A stretch of DNA of 64,000 nt from Paraherbaspirillum soli (GCF_042654985.1 NZ_JBHSMT010000013.1:496001-560000), one strand, 5' to 3'; counted from the first letter of the stretch, positions 50,661 through 60,510 are shown. The notes: generated from the letters alone by a model not told the origin. A program made the numbers and translations.

Positions 50661-52343
50661 ATGACCCCAACCCAGACGCAGAACTTCCTAGAGCAATACG
50701 GCCCGCGAGAAGCGATGGAATATGACGTGGTGGTGGTCGGTGGCGGGCCGGCCGGATTGGCCGCTGCGATCCGGCTGAAACAATTGGCGGCAGAAAAAGG
50801 AAAGGAAGTTTCGGTCTGCGTGCTGGAAAAAGGCAGCGAGGTCGGCGCCCACATCCTGTCCGGCGCCGTGATGGATCCGCAGGCGATCACCGAGCTGTTC
50901 CCCAACTGGAAAGAGTTGGGCGCACCATTGAACACCGAAGTCAGCGAAGACCGTTTCCTGTTCCTGACCGCGACCAAAGCCTACAAGACGCCTAACTGGA
51001 TGCTGCCTTCCTGCTTCCAGAATCACGGCAATTATGTGATCTCGCTGGCAAACGTCGTACGTTGGCTGGGACAGCAAGCCGAAGCGCTTGGCGTAGAAAT
51101 CTTCCCTGGCTTTCCGGCTGCCGAAGTGCTGTATAACGAAGACGGCTCGGTCAAGGGCGTCGCCACCGGCAATATGGGCGTCGACCGGCATGGACAGCCG
51201 ACGGACGCGTTCCAGCTCGGGATGGAATTGCATGCCAAATACACCTTGTTCGCGGAAGGTTCGCGCGGTCACCTGGGCAAGCAAGTCATCGCCAAATTCG
51301 ATCTGAACAAGGGCAAAGACCCGCAAACCTACGGCATCGGCATCAAGGAATTATGGGAAATCGATCCGGCGCTGCATAAACCCGGCCTGGTCATCCACAC
51401 CGCCGGCTGGCCGCTGGATACCCAGACTTACGGCGGCTCGTTCCTGTATCACCTGGAAAACAACCAGGTCGCGGTCGGTTACGTGGTCGGCCTCTCGTAC
51501 GAGAATCCCTACCTGTCGCCGTACGAAGAATTCCAGCGCTACAAGACCCACCCGGAAATCCGCAAATTCTTTGAAGGCGGCAAACGCATTTCCTACGGCG
51601 CGCGCGCAATTACCGCCGGCGGTCTGCAGTCGCTGCCCAAGCTGACCTTTGCCGGCGGCGCGCTGATCGGCTGCGATGCCGGATTCCTGAACGCCAGCCG
51701 CATCAAAGGTAGTCACGCCGCGATCAAAAGCGGCATGCTAGCCGCAGACGCCGCTTTCGATGCCCTCGGCAATAGCCGCCAGCATGACGAACTGAGCGCC
51801 TACGGCCAGGCATTCGAACAATCCTGGCTGCATCAGGAATTGCACAAAGCGCGCAATTTCAAGCCATGGATGAGCAAGGGGCTGTATCTCGGCACGCTGA
51901 TGGTGGGCATCGATCAAGTGGTATTCGGCGGCAAGGCGCCGTGGACGCTGCATCACACCCATGCCGACCATGAATGCCTGAAACCGGCCGCCAATTATTC
52001 GCCGATCAAGTATCCGAAACCGGATGGCAAGCTGACTTTCGATCGTCTGTCGTCGGTGTTCATATCGAACACCAATCACGCCGAAGACCAGCCTATCCAC
52101 CTGACGCTGAAAGATCCAAACGTACCGGTGAATATCAACCTGGAGAAGTACGCCGGACCGGAAACACGCTACTGCCCTGCCGGCGTCTACGAATTCGTCA
52201 CCAACGAAGACAATACCGAGCGCCTGCAAATCAATGCGCAGAACTGCGTGCATTGCAAAACCTGCGACATCAAGGATCCGACGCAGAATATTGTGTGGGT
52301 GACGCCTGAAGGCGGCGGCGGTCCGAATTATCCGAACATGTAA
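50661..52343 (+). CDS. Electron transfer flavoprotein-ubiquinone oxidoreductase
   Basis: 560 residues. An FAD site (YDVVVVGGGPAGLAAAIRL, about 19-37), a middle quinone-binding and membrane-contact region, and a C-terminal ferredoxin-like [4Fe-4S] site with CPAGVYEF and NCVHCKTCDIKDPTQN. It moves electrons from ETF (from fatty-acid and amino-acid dehydrogenases) to ubiquinone at the inner membrane. It has its own terminator. Fatty-acid links fit the neighbouring thioesterase and CoA-transferase. Confidence 0.97.
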   Translation: MTPTQTQNFLEQYGPREAMEYDVVVVGGGPAGLAAAIRLKQLAAEKGKEVSVCVLEKGSEVGAHILSGAVMDPQAITELFPNWKELGAPLNTEVSEDRFLFLTATKAYKTPNWMLPSCFQNHGNYVISLANVVRWLGQQAEALGVEIFPGFPAAEVLYNEDGSVKGVATGNMGVDRHGQPTDAFQLGMELHAKYTLFAEGSRGHLGKQVIAKFDLNKGKDPQTYGIGIKELWEIDPALHKPGLVIHTAGWPLDTQTYGGSFLYHLENNQVAVGYVVGLSYENPYLSPYEEFQRYKTHPEIRKFFEGGKRISYGARAITAGGLQSLPKLTFAGGALIGCDAGFLNASRIKGSHAAIKSGMLAADAAFDALGNSRQHDELSAYGQAFEQSWLHQELHKARNFKPWMSKGLYLGTLMVGIDQVVFGGKAPWTLHHTHADHECLKPAANYSPIKYPKPDGKLTFDRLSSVFISNTNHAEDQPIHLTLKDPNVPVNINLEKYAGPETRYCPAGVYEFVTNEDNTERLQINAQNCVHCKTCDIKDPTQNIVWVTPEGGGGPNYPNM

Positions 52344-52351
52344 TCAAACTC

Positions 52352-52377
52352 AAAGGCTGCGTATGCAGCCTTTCTTA
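52352..52377 (+). terminator. Terminator after the ETF oxidoreductase
   Basis: AAAGGCTGC/GCAGCCTTT around GTAT with a T-rich tail. It ends 11 bp before the next start codon. Confidence 0.85.
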
Positions 52378-52387
52378 TTTTGGCTCG

Positions 52388-53239
52388 ATGACAAACTGGC
52401 GCGGAAAACACAACTATCTTGCTCGCCGCGTGGGCGAAAGAGCGCTCGACCGGCTTTTACTCGGCGGCTGGTTCGCGAAGTGGAGCTATCGGTTTGGCTT
52501 GCACGGCAAGCTGGGCGTGACGCACTATGCAGTGGAATTAGCGCCGCACAAAAAATTGTCGACGCCGCTGAAAATCGCTTTTGCGTCCGACTTCCATGCC
52601 GGCCCCACTACGCATCCGCAAATCTTTGACGACCTTTTCGACGAAATTGATCGTCAACAAGCGGACCTGCTGTTACTTGGCGGAGATTTCGTGTCGTGCC
52701 AGGCCCGCTACACAGAGGAGTTCAGCGCACGGCTCAGTTGCCTCAATCCGCGCTTCGGAAAGTACGCGGTATTGGGCAATCACGATTTATGGGTGAGTGA
52801 AGTTGAGCTATCAAAAGCCTTGAAGGAAGCTGGCGTAGAGGTGCTGATCAACCAAAACTGCGCGTTGCCCGCCCCCTATGATTCGGTCTCGATTTGCGGT
52901 CTGGACGACCCTTGGACCGGCACCCCGGACCCGCACCAGACTTTTCACAATGCGGGTGAAGTGCGAATACTTTTAATGCATGCACCCGACGGATTACTGC
53001 TGCTGGATGGCCATTGCTTCGACTTCAGCCTGGCAGGCCACACGCATGGCGGACAGGTAGCGCTGGCGGACGGGACGCCGATAGTCGTGCCGCACGGGCC
53101 GCTTTGCAGGAAATATTGGTTTGGACGACATGCAATAGAAAACAACGGCAGCCTGATCGTCAGCCGCGGGATCGGATGCAGTACCTTGCCTATCCGGTTA
53201 AATGCCGATCCGGAGTTGGTGATCTGTACTGTCAGCTAG
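52388..53239 (+). CDS. Metallophosphoesterase
   Basis: 283 residues. Calcineurin-like motifs in order: FASDFHAGPTTHP, LGGDFVSC, VLGNHDLWVS, LLMHAPDG and LAGHTHGGQV. It is a YaeI-like predicted phosphohydrolase with no signal peptide. The substrate is unknown. Its TAG stop and the stop of the convergent Nudix gene share the same four bases CTAG. Confidence 0.92.
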   Translation: MTNWRGKHNYLARRVGERALDRLLLGGWFAKWSYRFGLHGKLGVTHYAVELAPHKKLSTPLKIAFASDFHAGPTTHPQIFDDLFDEIDRQQADLLLLGGDFVSCQARYTEEFSARLSCLNPRFGKYAVLGNHDLWVSEVELSKALKEAGVEVLINQNCALPAPYDSVSICGLDDPWTGTPDPHQTFHNAGEVRILLMHAPDGLLLLDGHCFDFSLAGHTHGGQVALADGTPIVVPHGPLCRKYWFGRHAIENNGSLIVSRGIGCSTLPIRLNADPELVICTVS

Positions 53240-53793
53240 GGCAGTTGCCAATTGCCGGACAATATTTTCTCCAGCCAGAAGGTCCCGATCACCGTCTTGA
53301 CGTCGGTAATCTTCCCTTCCCTGACCCAGGCCAGCACCTCTTCCAACGGCGCTTTGAAGACATCCAGGAATTCGCCTTCATCAAGTTGGCTATCCCCCGC
53401 AACCAGGCCGCGCGCCAGGTAAATTTCCAGATGCTCATCGGCATAGGCAATCGCATTGTGAATCGTGCAGACATGTTGCCAGTCGCTGGCGGTATAGCCG
53501 GTTTCTTCCTGCAGCTCACGTTTGGCACACGCCAAATGATCTTCGCCGGCATCGATTTTACCGGCGGGGAATTCGATGAACACGCGCTCCAGAGGATAAC
53601 GATATTGCCGCTCAAGCAGCACCGTGCCGTCTTCAAACACCGGCAAAATCACCACCGCGCCGGGATGCTTGATGTATTCACGCGTCGCAGCCTTACCATT
53701 CGGTAACGCAACCGTATCGCGCTGCACCTTGAGAAAATGGCCGTCGTAAGCCAAGGCGCTATCGATCTGGGTTTCTTTCAGGTGGCGATCCAT
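53236..53793 (-). CDS. Nudix hydrolase, ADP-ribose pyrophosphatase type
   Basis: 185 residues. A complete Nudix box reads GKIDAGEDHLACAKRELQEE followed by TGY, and the family features EYIKHPGAVVILPVFED and QYRYPLERVFIEFPAG fit NudF/ADP-ribose pyrophosphatase. It cleaves ADP-ribose to AMP and ribose 5-phosphate. It is convergent with the phosphoesterase. Confidence 0.94.
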   Translation of the reverse strand: MDRHLKETQIDSALAYDGHFLKVQRDTVALPNGKAATREYIKHPGAVVILPVFEDGTVLLERQYRYPLERVFIEFPAGKIDAGEDHLACAKRELQEETGYTASDWQHVCTIHNAIAYADEHLEIYLARGLVAGDSQLDEGEFLDVFKAPLEEVLAWVREGKITDVKTVIGTFWLEKILSGNWQLP

Positions 53794-53920
53794 GCGGACA
53801 CTCCGGGCAAGTTGTGAAGGGAAGCGATGATGCTGGCGGTCAGGAGAGTTGAATCCTAGCAGCCCGTCGAGTGGCGCTTAAAGAATTCGGATAGGGAGAA
53901 AAGCGGTTCAGCGATAACAA

Positions 53921-54238
53921 TCAGCGATGCTTCTTTTTCAGATAGCGCAACACGTAACCAGGGTAGGCAAACACCAGAAACATGCAGCCGGTAACCGCAT
54001 AAAATTGCCAGCCCTGAGCAAAGGCATTGCCGATCTTCGATTCCAGGGCATAGCCAATCGCACCGACTATTGCGTACATGACCAACAATTCCAGCAAGCG
54101 CAACCAGATCGGCTTTGTCGCTGCCTGTTCGCCTGACTTGAGGGGAATCAAGGCAAACAGGCGTTCGTTAAGGAAAGGCAAGTTGGCGGCGAACAGCGCC
54201 AACAGGATCACAAACAAACTGGAAAATGAGACGTTCAC
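53921..54238 (-). CDS. DUF2818 family membrane protein
   Basis: 105 residues with three hydrophobic segments (about 5-20, 47-66, 78-98) and a basic C-terminus (RYLKKKHR). DUF2818 genes are often found just after nuoN in Burkholderiales; here it follows nuoN by 4 bp, so it is part of the complex I operon. It may be an accessory of the complex; that is inference. Confidence 0.85.
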   Translation of the reverse strand: MNVSFSSLFVILLALFAANLPFLNERLFALIPLKSGEQAATKPIWLRLLELLVMYAIVGAIGYALESKIGNAFAQGWQFYAVTGCMFLVFAYPGYVLRYLKKKHR

Positions 54239-54242
54239 CAGA

Positions 54243-55748
54243 TTAGGAAACTACTCGGGCCAGGAACGAGGTCATGGTGCGGACGATCGCCGCCGCAGTT
54301 GCATTCATCAGCAAGCCAGGCCACAGACCCAATACCAATACCGCCAATCCATTCAAGCTAAGCAGGACGCGCACATCGGCATGCGCCACGATCTTGGCGC
54401 TATCTTGCGGCTCGTCGAAATACATCAGCTTGATAACGCGCAAGTAATAATATGCGCCGATCAATGAGAACAGCACCGCGACCACCGCCAGCCAGATTTG
54501 ATGGCTGCCGAGCACCGCCTGCAACACCGACAATTTGGCGTAAAAGCCCATCAGCGGTGGAATCCCTGCCAGCGACAGCATCAGGACCAGCATCACGCCC
54601 GCGAACCATGGGCTGCGTTGATTCAAGCCCTTGAAGTCTTCCAGGTTTTCCGCCTCGAAGCCGGAGCGTGCCAGCAGCATGATGACGCCGAAAGTGCCCA
54701 ATGTCGTCATGACATAGGTGATCGAATAAAACATGGCGGAGCTATAGGCATTGGCTGCCGAGTACAGATTGCCGTCGACGACGCCGGCCAGCAAGCCGAG
54801 CAGCATGAAGCCCATATGCGAAATGGTCGAGTACGCCAGCATCCGCTTGATATTGGTTTGTGCAATCGCGGTGATGTTACCGATCGCCATCGACAGCACT
54901 GCCAACACCGTCAACATTTGTTGCCAGTCGAACGCCAGCGGCAACAAGCCCTCGATCAGCAAGCGGAAGCAGATGGCAAAGGCAGCCAGCTTAGGCGCGC
55001 CGCCAAGCAACAAGGTGACGGAAGTCGGTGCGCCCTGGTAGACGTCGGGAATCCACATATGAAATGGCACCACGCCTAATTTGAACGCCAGACCGGCAAC
55101 CACGAATACCACGCCGAACACCAGTACCGTCGGATTGACGCCGCCGGATGCCGCTACGCGAGTTACTTCAATCAGATCGAGCGAACCGGTCGCGCCATAC
55201 AACATCGACATGCCGTACAACAGGAAGCCGGACGCCATCGCACCCAAGGCAAAATATTTCATCGCCGCTTCGGTGGCAACCGCGTTGTCGCGACGCAATG
55301 CAACCAATGCATACAGCGACAACGACATCAATTCCAGACCGAGGTAGATGCTGAGGAAGTTACTGCCGGAGATCATCACCATCTGACCGAGCAGTGCGAA
55401 CAGCGCCAGCGCGTAAAATTCGCCGCCCAGATGCGCGCCCACCATGCCACGCTCGCTGACGTAGCGGCGCGAATAGACCAGGGTCATGCCGACGGCCGCA
55501 TAAGAAACCAGTTTCAGCAAATCGCTCAACGGATCCGACACGAACATGTTGTGGAAGGTATAGACGGTTTCTCCGGCGTTGAAAGAACCCAGCGTCAACG
55601 CGAAACACACAGCCAGCACTGCCAGCGACAGATAGTAAGTGATGTGCCGTTTGGCATCCGCAACGAACATATCGATCAGCAAGACGGCGGAGGTCGCAAT
55701 CAGCAGAAAGATTTCCGGATAAACAGGGATCAGATTCATGTTATTCAT
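54243..55748 (-). CDS. nuoN: NADH-quinone oxidoreductase subunit N
   Basis: 501 residues, multi-spanning, of the antiporter-like complex I subunits; LGLELMSLSLYALVALRRDN, MLAYSTISHMGFMLLGLLAG and GIPPLMGFYAKLSVLQA are diagnostic. The start is MNNMNLIP (ATG 55748) or the second ATG 9 bases on. It is a proton-pumping membrane-arm subunit, last of the nuo genes. Confidence 0.98.
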   Translation of the reverse strand: MNNMNLIPVYPEIFLLIATSAVLLIDMFVADAKRHITYYLSLAVLAVCFALTLGSFNAGETVYTFHNMFVSDPLSDLLKLVSYAAVGMTLVYSRRYVSERGMVGAHLGGEFYALALFALLGQMVMISGSNFLSIYLGLELMSLSLYALVALRRDNAVATEAAMKYFALGAMASGFLLYGMSMLYGATGSLDLIEVTRVAASGGVNPTVLVFGVVFVVAGLAFKLGVVPFHMWIPDVYQGAPTSVTLLLGGAPKLAAFAICFRLLIEGLLPLAFDWQQMLTVLAVLSMAIGNITAIAQTNIKRMLAYSTISHMGFMLLGLLAGVVDGNLYSAANAYSSAMFYSITYVMTTLGTFGVIMLLARSGFEAENLEDFKGLNQRSPWFAGVMLVLMLSLAGIPPLMGFYAKLSVLQAVLGSHQIWLAVVAVLFSLIGAYYYLRVIKLMYFDEPQDSAKIVAHADVRVLLSLNGLAVLVLGLWPGLLMNATAAAIVRTMTSFLARVVS

Positions 55749-55810
55749 TTATTTGCCGCTTATTTTTGTGCACTTGCTTGCTGCCGCATTGCACTCGTGT
55801 TCGGTTCAAC

Positions 55811-57301
55811 TCAATTTAACTTTGTGATGGCAACCTGCTTCAGCAGGTCTGTTACCGACACTTGCATCGCATCGGTGAACGGCGCCGGATACACACCCAT
55901 CACGATGACTGCAATCGCTAGCACGCCCAGGATCAGGAACTCACGCTTGTTGAGATCCAGCATTTCCTTGACATGGTGATTAGTGATCTCGCCAAACACC
56001 ACCCGCTTGACCAGCCATAAGGAATACGCTGCGCCCAGGATCAATGCGGTGGCAGCCAGCAAGCCGATCCAGAAATTGAACTTGACCGCGCCCAGAATCA
56101 CCATGAACTCGCCGACAAAACCGGAAGTCGCCGGCAAGCCGCAATTGGCCAACGAAAACAATACGAACAATGTCGCAAAACGCGGCATCACGTGGACCAG
56201 GCCGCCGTACTCGGCGATCTGACGGGTGTGCAAACGGTCGTACATCACGCCGATGCACAGAAACATCGCGCCGGAGACAAAGCCGTGTGAAATCATTTGC
56301 GCGATACCGCCCTGCACGCCGATGTCATTGAAGATAAAGAAGCCGAGAGTGGCAAAGCCCATATGCGCAATCGACGAATACGCAACCAGTTTCTTCATGT
56401 CGGTTTGGACCAGGGCCACAAAGCCGATGTAAATCACCGCGATCAGCGACAGCGTAATCATGAAGCCTGACAGGTAGTGGCTCGCATCTGGCGTGATCGG
56501 CAGCGAGAAGCGCAGGAAACCGTAACCGCCCAGCTTCAGCATGATCGCCGCCAGCACCACCGAACCGCCGGTTGGCGCTTCGACGTGTGCATCCGGCAAC
56601 CAGGTATGCACCGGCCACATCGGCACCTTAACTGCAAACGCAAACAGGAACGCCAGGAAAATCAGGATCTGCGCCGTCATCGTCAGCGGCATCTGATGCC
56701 AGCTCTGAATATCAAAGCTGCCGCCCGATTCAAAGTACAGGTACAGCAAAGCAACCAGCATCAGCAGCGAGCCCATCAGCGTGTACAGGAAGAACTTGAC
56801 CGCAGCATAAACACGGTTAGCTCCGCCCCAGACGCCGACGATGATGAACATCGGAATCAGCGTCGCTTCGAAGAACACGTAGAACAACATACCGTCGAGT
56901 GCGCAAAAGACGCCGATCATCAAGCCCGACAGGATCAGGAACGCGCCCATATATTGGGCAACCTTCTTTTCGATGACTTGCCAGGCAGCGATCACCACCA
57001 GCACCGTGATCAGCGCCGTCAATGGGATGAACCACAGCGAAATGCCGTCAATACCCAAAAAGTAATTGATGTTGAAGCGGTCGATCCAGGGTGCTTTTTC
57101 GACAAACTGAAAGCCGTGGGCAGCGTTATCGAAATGCTGCACCAGCGGCAGCGTGGCCGCAAAACTGACCAGCGAGCCAAACAAGGAAAGCCAGCGCACC
57201 AAAGTAGGATTATCGTCGCGGCCAATTGCCAGGACGAGCACACCGAACGCGACCGGGCACCAGATCGCGAGACTGAGAAGAGGGAAAGTTGACTGCATCA
57301 T
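55811..57301 (-). CDS. nuoM: NADH-quinone oxidoreductase subunit M
   Basis: 496 residues. Complex I antiporter-like subunit with the buried Glu in FEATLIPMFIIVG and conserved VAYSSIAHMGFATLGFF. About 14 membrane spans by length and pattern. It pumps protons in the membrane arm. It lies between nuoL and nuoN. Confidence 0.98.
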   Translation of the reverse strand: MMQSTFPLLSLAIWCPVAFGVLVLAIGRDDNPTLVRWLSLFGSLVSFAATLPLVQHFDNAAHGFQFVEKAPWIDRFNINYFLGIDGISLWFIPLTALITVLVVIAAWQVIEKKVAQYMGAFLILSGLMIGVFCALDGMLFYVFFEATLIPMFIIVGVWGGANRVYAAVKFFLYTLMGSLLMLVALLYLYFESGGSFDIQSWHQMPLTMTAQILIFLAFLFAFAVKVPMWPVHTWLPDAHVEAPTGGSVVLAAIMLKLGGYGFLRFSLPITPDASHYLSGFMITLSLIAVIYIGFVALVQTDMKKLVAYSSIAHMGFATLGFFIFNDIGVQGGIAQMISHGFVSGAMFLCIGVMYDRLHTRQIAEYGGLVHVMPRFATLFVLFSLANCGLPATSGFVGEFMVILGAVKFNFWIGLLAATALILGAAYSLWLVKRVVFGEITNHHVKEMLDLNKREFLILGVLAIAVIVMGVYPAPFTDAMQVSVTDLLKQVAITKLN

Positions 57302-57328
57302 GGTTGTTATTTACTTTGCTTAGCCAAC

Positions 57329-59368
57329 TTACTTGGCAAACGGAGACGGCATGAACCAAACCAGGAAACCCAGCACCCCGACAATCATCACAAACGCATA
57401 GTGATAGATATATCCGGACTGCCAGAGACGGGTAATTTTCGAGAACCAGCTGACTGCCTTGGCGCTGCCATTGACAATCAAACCATCGATCAGGCTGCGG
57501 TCGCCGACGTTCCACAAGCCGCGGCCCAGCAAACGGGCGCCACCGGCAAAGACCACATCGTTGAATTTATCCATATAGTATTTGTTGTCGAGCAGCGCAA
57601 AGATCGGGCTGAATTTCTGCTTGATCGCTGCCGGCACGCGTGGATTGACCATATAGAAATAGTACGCAGCCGCCACCCCCGCGATTGCCAGCCACAGCGG
57701 CGCCGAACTCAGCGCATGCACCACCATCGTGACCGGGTCATGGAATTCATTGCGCAATTCTTCCATCGCGTGATGGGCTTCGTTGACCGCAATCACATCG
57801 GTGAAAAAGCTGCCGTACAGCATAGGCTTGATCGCGAAGAAACCGATGACCGCAGAAGGAATCGCCAGCAGAACCAGCGGCAAGGTCACCACCCAAGGCG
57901 ACTCGTGCGGCTTTTGCCCTGGCGCCAGGCCGTGATGGCCGTGGTCTTCTTCCACCTCATGATGAGCATCATGGTGATCGTGATGTTTGCCGAACTGCTC
58001 TTCGCCATGGAACACCATGAAGTACATGCGGAACGAATAGAAGGCCGTGACAAACACGCCTGCCAACACTGCGAAATAAGCAAACCCGGCGCCAAACAGA
58101 TGGGTAGCATGGACCGCTTCGATAATGCTGTCCTTCGAATAAAAACCGGAGAAGAACGGCGTACCGATCAAGGCCAGCGAACCGATCAGCGAAGTGATCC
58201 AGGTAATCGGCATGTATTTGCGCAGACCGCCCATATTGCGCATGTCTTGATCGTGGTGCATGCCGATGATCACCGAGCCGGCGCCAAGGAACAGCAAGGC
58301 TTTGAAGAAAGCATGCGTCATCAGGTGGAATACCGCAACCGAATAAGCCGACGCGCCCAGCGCCACGGTCATGTAGCCCAGCTGCGACAATGTGGAATAC
58401 GCAACCACGCGCTTGATATCGGTCTGGACGATGCCCAGGAAGCCCATGAACAGCGCGGTGATCGCGCCGATGATCATAATGAACGACAACGCGGTGTCCG
58501 ACAGCTCAAACAACGGCGACATGCGCGACACCATGAAAATACCGGCGGTCACCATGGTCGCAGCGTGGATCAGTGCGGAAATCGGAGTTGGGCCTTCCAT
58601 CGAATCGGGCAGCCAGACGTGCAGCGGAAACTGCGCCGATTTACCCATCGCACCGATGAACAGGCAGATACAGGCCACGGTCAGCAGCATCCAGTCGCTG
58701 CCAGGCAAGGTCAATTGGGCCAGCGCACCTTTTTGCGCGAACACTTCGGCGTAATTCATCGAACCCGAATAAGCCAGCAACAAACCGATACCGAGGATGA
58801 AGCCGAAGTCGCCGACACGGTTGACCAGGAAGGCTTTCATGTTGGCGAAAATCGCTGTCGGCCGGGTGTACCAGAAGCCGATCAGCAAATACGAGACCAA
58901 GCCCACAGCTTCCCAACCGAAGAACAATTGCAGGAAGTTGTTGCTCATGACCAGCATCAGCATCGAGAACGTGAACAGCGAGATATATGAGAAGAAGCGG
59001 TTGTAGCCCTCATCCTCTTGCATGTAGCCGATCGTATAGATATGCACCATCAGCGACACAAAGGTCACCACGCACATCATCATCGCGGTCAGGCTGTCGA
59101 CCAGAAAGCCGATTTCCAGCTTGATGCCGCCGACCGTCATCCAGGTGTACAGGGTGCCGTTAAACGAGGCGCCGTCTAGCACCGCCAGCAAGGTTTGCAT
59201 GGAGATGATGAAAGCGACCAGCACGCCGAGGATGGTGACCGTGTGCGAAGTCTTGCGACCGATCAGGTTACCGAAGAATTTGGTACCGAATAAACCTGCG
59301 ATCGCCGCACCAGCCAATGGTGCCAGCGGTACAGCAAGAAGTAATTGTGGGTTAAGTTGCCCCGCCAT
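57329..59368 (-). CDS. nuoL: NADH-quinone oxidoreductase subunit L
   Basis: 679 residues, the largest antiporter-like subunit. It has FFGWEAVGLVSYLLIGFWYT, HAATMVTAGIFMVSR, VAYSTLSQLGYMTVALG and a long C-terminal amphipathic lateral helix region. An unusual His-rich cytoplasm- or periplasm-side loop (HHDHHDAHHEVEEDHGHHG, near residue 460) is present. Distal proton pump of complex I. Confidence 0.98.
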   Translation of the reverse strand: MAGQLNPQLLLAVPLAPLAGAAIAGLFGTKFFGNLIGRKTSHTVTILGVLVAFIISMQTLLAVLDGASFNGTLYTWMTVGGIKLEIGFLVDSLTAMMMCVVTFVSLMVHIYTIGYMQEDEGYNRFFSYISLFTFSMLMLVMSNNFLQLFFGWEAVGLVSYLLIGFWYTRPTAIFANMKAFLVNRVGDFGFILGIGLLLAYSGSMNYAEVFAQKGALAQLTLPGSDWMLLTVACICLFIGAMGKSAQFPLHVWLPDSMEGPTPISALIHAATMVTAGIFMVSRMSPLFELSDTALSFIMIIGAITALFMGFLGIVQTDIKRVVAYSTLSQLGYMTVALGASAYSVAVFHLMTHAFFKALLFLGAGSVIIGMHHDQDMRNMGGLRKYMPITWITSLIGSLALIGTPFFSGFYSKDSIIEAVHATHLFGAGFAYFAVLAGVFVTAFYSFRMYFMVFHGEEQFGKHHDHHDAHHEVEEDHGHHGLAPGQKPHESPWVVTLPLVLLAIPSAVIGFFAIKPMLYGSFFTDVIAVNEAHHAMEELRNEFHDPVTMVVHALSSAPLWLAIAGVAAAYYFYMVNPRVPAAIKQKFSPIFALLDNKYYMDKFNDVVFAGGARLLGRGLWNVGDRSLIDGLIVNGSAKAVSWFSKITRLWQSGYIYHYAFVMIVGVLGFLVWFMPSPFAK

Positions 59369-59457
59369 GATGAACCTTATCTTTATCCGTTATTCGTTGT
59401 CTACGTTGTTCTTTACCTGCTTGTTCCAAAGGCATCCGCCTCTGGAATAAGCATCAC

Positions 59458-59766
59458 TTAGCCTTTGAGACTGTCCAGGTCTTCCACATTGATGGTGTCC
59501 AGATTACGGAACAGCGCCACCAGAATGGCCAGACCGATCGCCGATTCGGCAGCGGCCACGGTCAGGATAAAGAAAACGAAAATCTGTCCAGCTGCATCAC
59601 CCAGGTAATACGAAAAGGCGATGAAGTTCATATTGACAGCCAGCAGTATCAATTCAATTGCCATCAGCAAGACGATCAGGTTTTTCCGATTCAGGAAAAT
59701 GCCGACGATCCCGATCGCGAACAGGATCGCGCCAAGGATCAGATAATGTGCGAGCGATAATGCCAT
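59458..59766 (-). CDS. nuoK: NADH-quinone oxidoreductase subunit K
   Basis: 102 residues with three membrane spans; LIVLLMAIELILLAVNMNF carries the conserved glutamate in the second helix, followed by FFILTVAAAESAIGLAI with another. 12 bp after nuoJ. Confidence 0.97.
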   Translation of the reverse strand: MALSLAHYLILGAILFAIGIVGIFLNRKNLIVLLMAIELILLAVNMNFIAFSYYLGDAAGQIFVFFILTVAAAESAIGLAILVALFRNLDTINVEDLDSLKG

Positions 59767-59778
59767 GATGCGTCCCTC

Positions 59779-60426
59779 TTATTTTTGTTGGGCCGCTGGC
59801 GCAGCTGGGTTAACCGATGGAACCGACTCGACTTTGGCTTCGGCAGGCATCTTGACAATCCGAACCCGGTCGGTGCTCTTGACCTTGACTGCATCGGACG
59901 CGGAGAAATATTTGGTGTCTTTACGACGACGCAAGGTCAGCGCGACTGCAGCGACGATCGCCACCAGCAAAATCACCGCAGCAATTTCGAATGCATAGAC
60001 ATACTGGGTGTAGATCAGCTTGCCCAGCTCTTTGGTATTGCCGATGTTGGCCGAAACCGCCGGGATATCTGCATCCGAGCCTTGAAAGCCATGAAATATC
60101 ACTCCGGCCATTTCCACCACGATCAGCGTACCGACCGTCGCCGCCAGCGGGAAGTACCCCCAGAAGCCGTCTCGCATCTTGTCCAGATTAATATCCAGCA
60201 TCATCACCACGAACAAGAACAGCACCATCACCGCGCCGACGTAGACCAGCACCAGCACGATCGACAAAAACTCGGCTTTCAGCAGCATCCAGATGCCGGC
60301 TGCGGAGAAGAACGACAGCACCAGGAACAAGGCGGCATGCACCGAATTGCGTGCTGTGATAACGCGTAATGCGGCGATGACCAGCACCACCGAAAACGCG
60401 TAGAACAAGAATGTCTTGAATTCCAT
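59779..60426 (-). CDS. nuoJ: NADH-quinone oxidoreductase subunit J
   Basis: 215 residues, five membrane spans; LSIVLVLVYVGAVMVLFLFV is the pi-bulge third helix typical of NuoJ. The C-terminal 50 residues form a Lys/Ala/Pro-rich tail. The gene is separated from nuoI by 175 bp, an unusual gap for this operon, which holds a hairpin element. Confidence 0.96.
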   Translation of the reverse strand: MEFKTFLFYAFSVVLVIAALRVITARNSVHAALFLVLSFFSAAGIWMLLKAEFLSIVLVLVYVGAVMVLFLFVVMMLDINLDKMRDGFWGYFPLAATVGTLIVVEMAGVIFHGFQGSDADIPAVSANIGNTKELGKLIYTQYVYAFEIAAVILLVAIVAAVALTLRRRKDTKYFSASDAVKVKSTDRVRIVKMPAEAKVESVPSVNPAAPAAQQK

Positions 60427-60463
60427 AATGACCTATAACAAATTGTGAAAGTCAGCTATTTGC

Positions 60464-60510
60464 GGGACAGAGTTTAAGAGGCGCCGCCGCGCGCCGAATT
60501 ACTCTGTCCC
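60464..60510. repeat. REP-like hairpin inside the nuo operon
   Basis: GGGACAGAGT (60464-60473) and ACTCTGTCCC (60501-60510) enclose GGCGC/GCGCC. It lies in the 175-bp nuoI-nuoJ gap. The GGGACAGAGT ends recall repetitive palindromes mobilised by Y1-type REP transposases. Confidence 0.65.

Noticed and set aside
53856..53875. CTAGCAGCCCGTCGAG, similar to one end of the 167-bp element
   Set aside because: Only one partial end is present with no matching partner, so a solo remnant cannot be told from chance.
57401..58990. 529-residue plus-strand open frame
   Set aside because: Antisense to nuoL and rich in His/Arg/Asp/Gln, typical of shadow frames.
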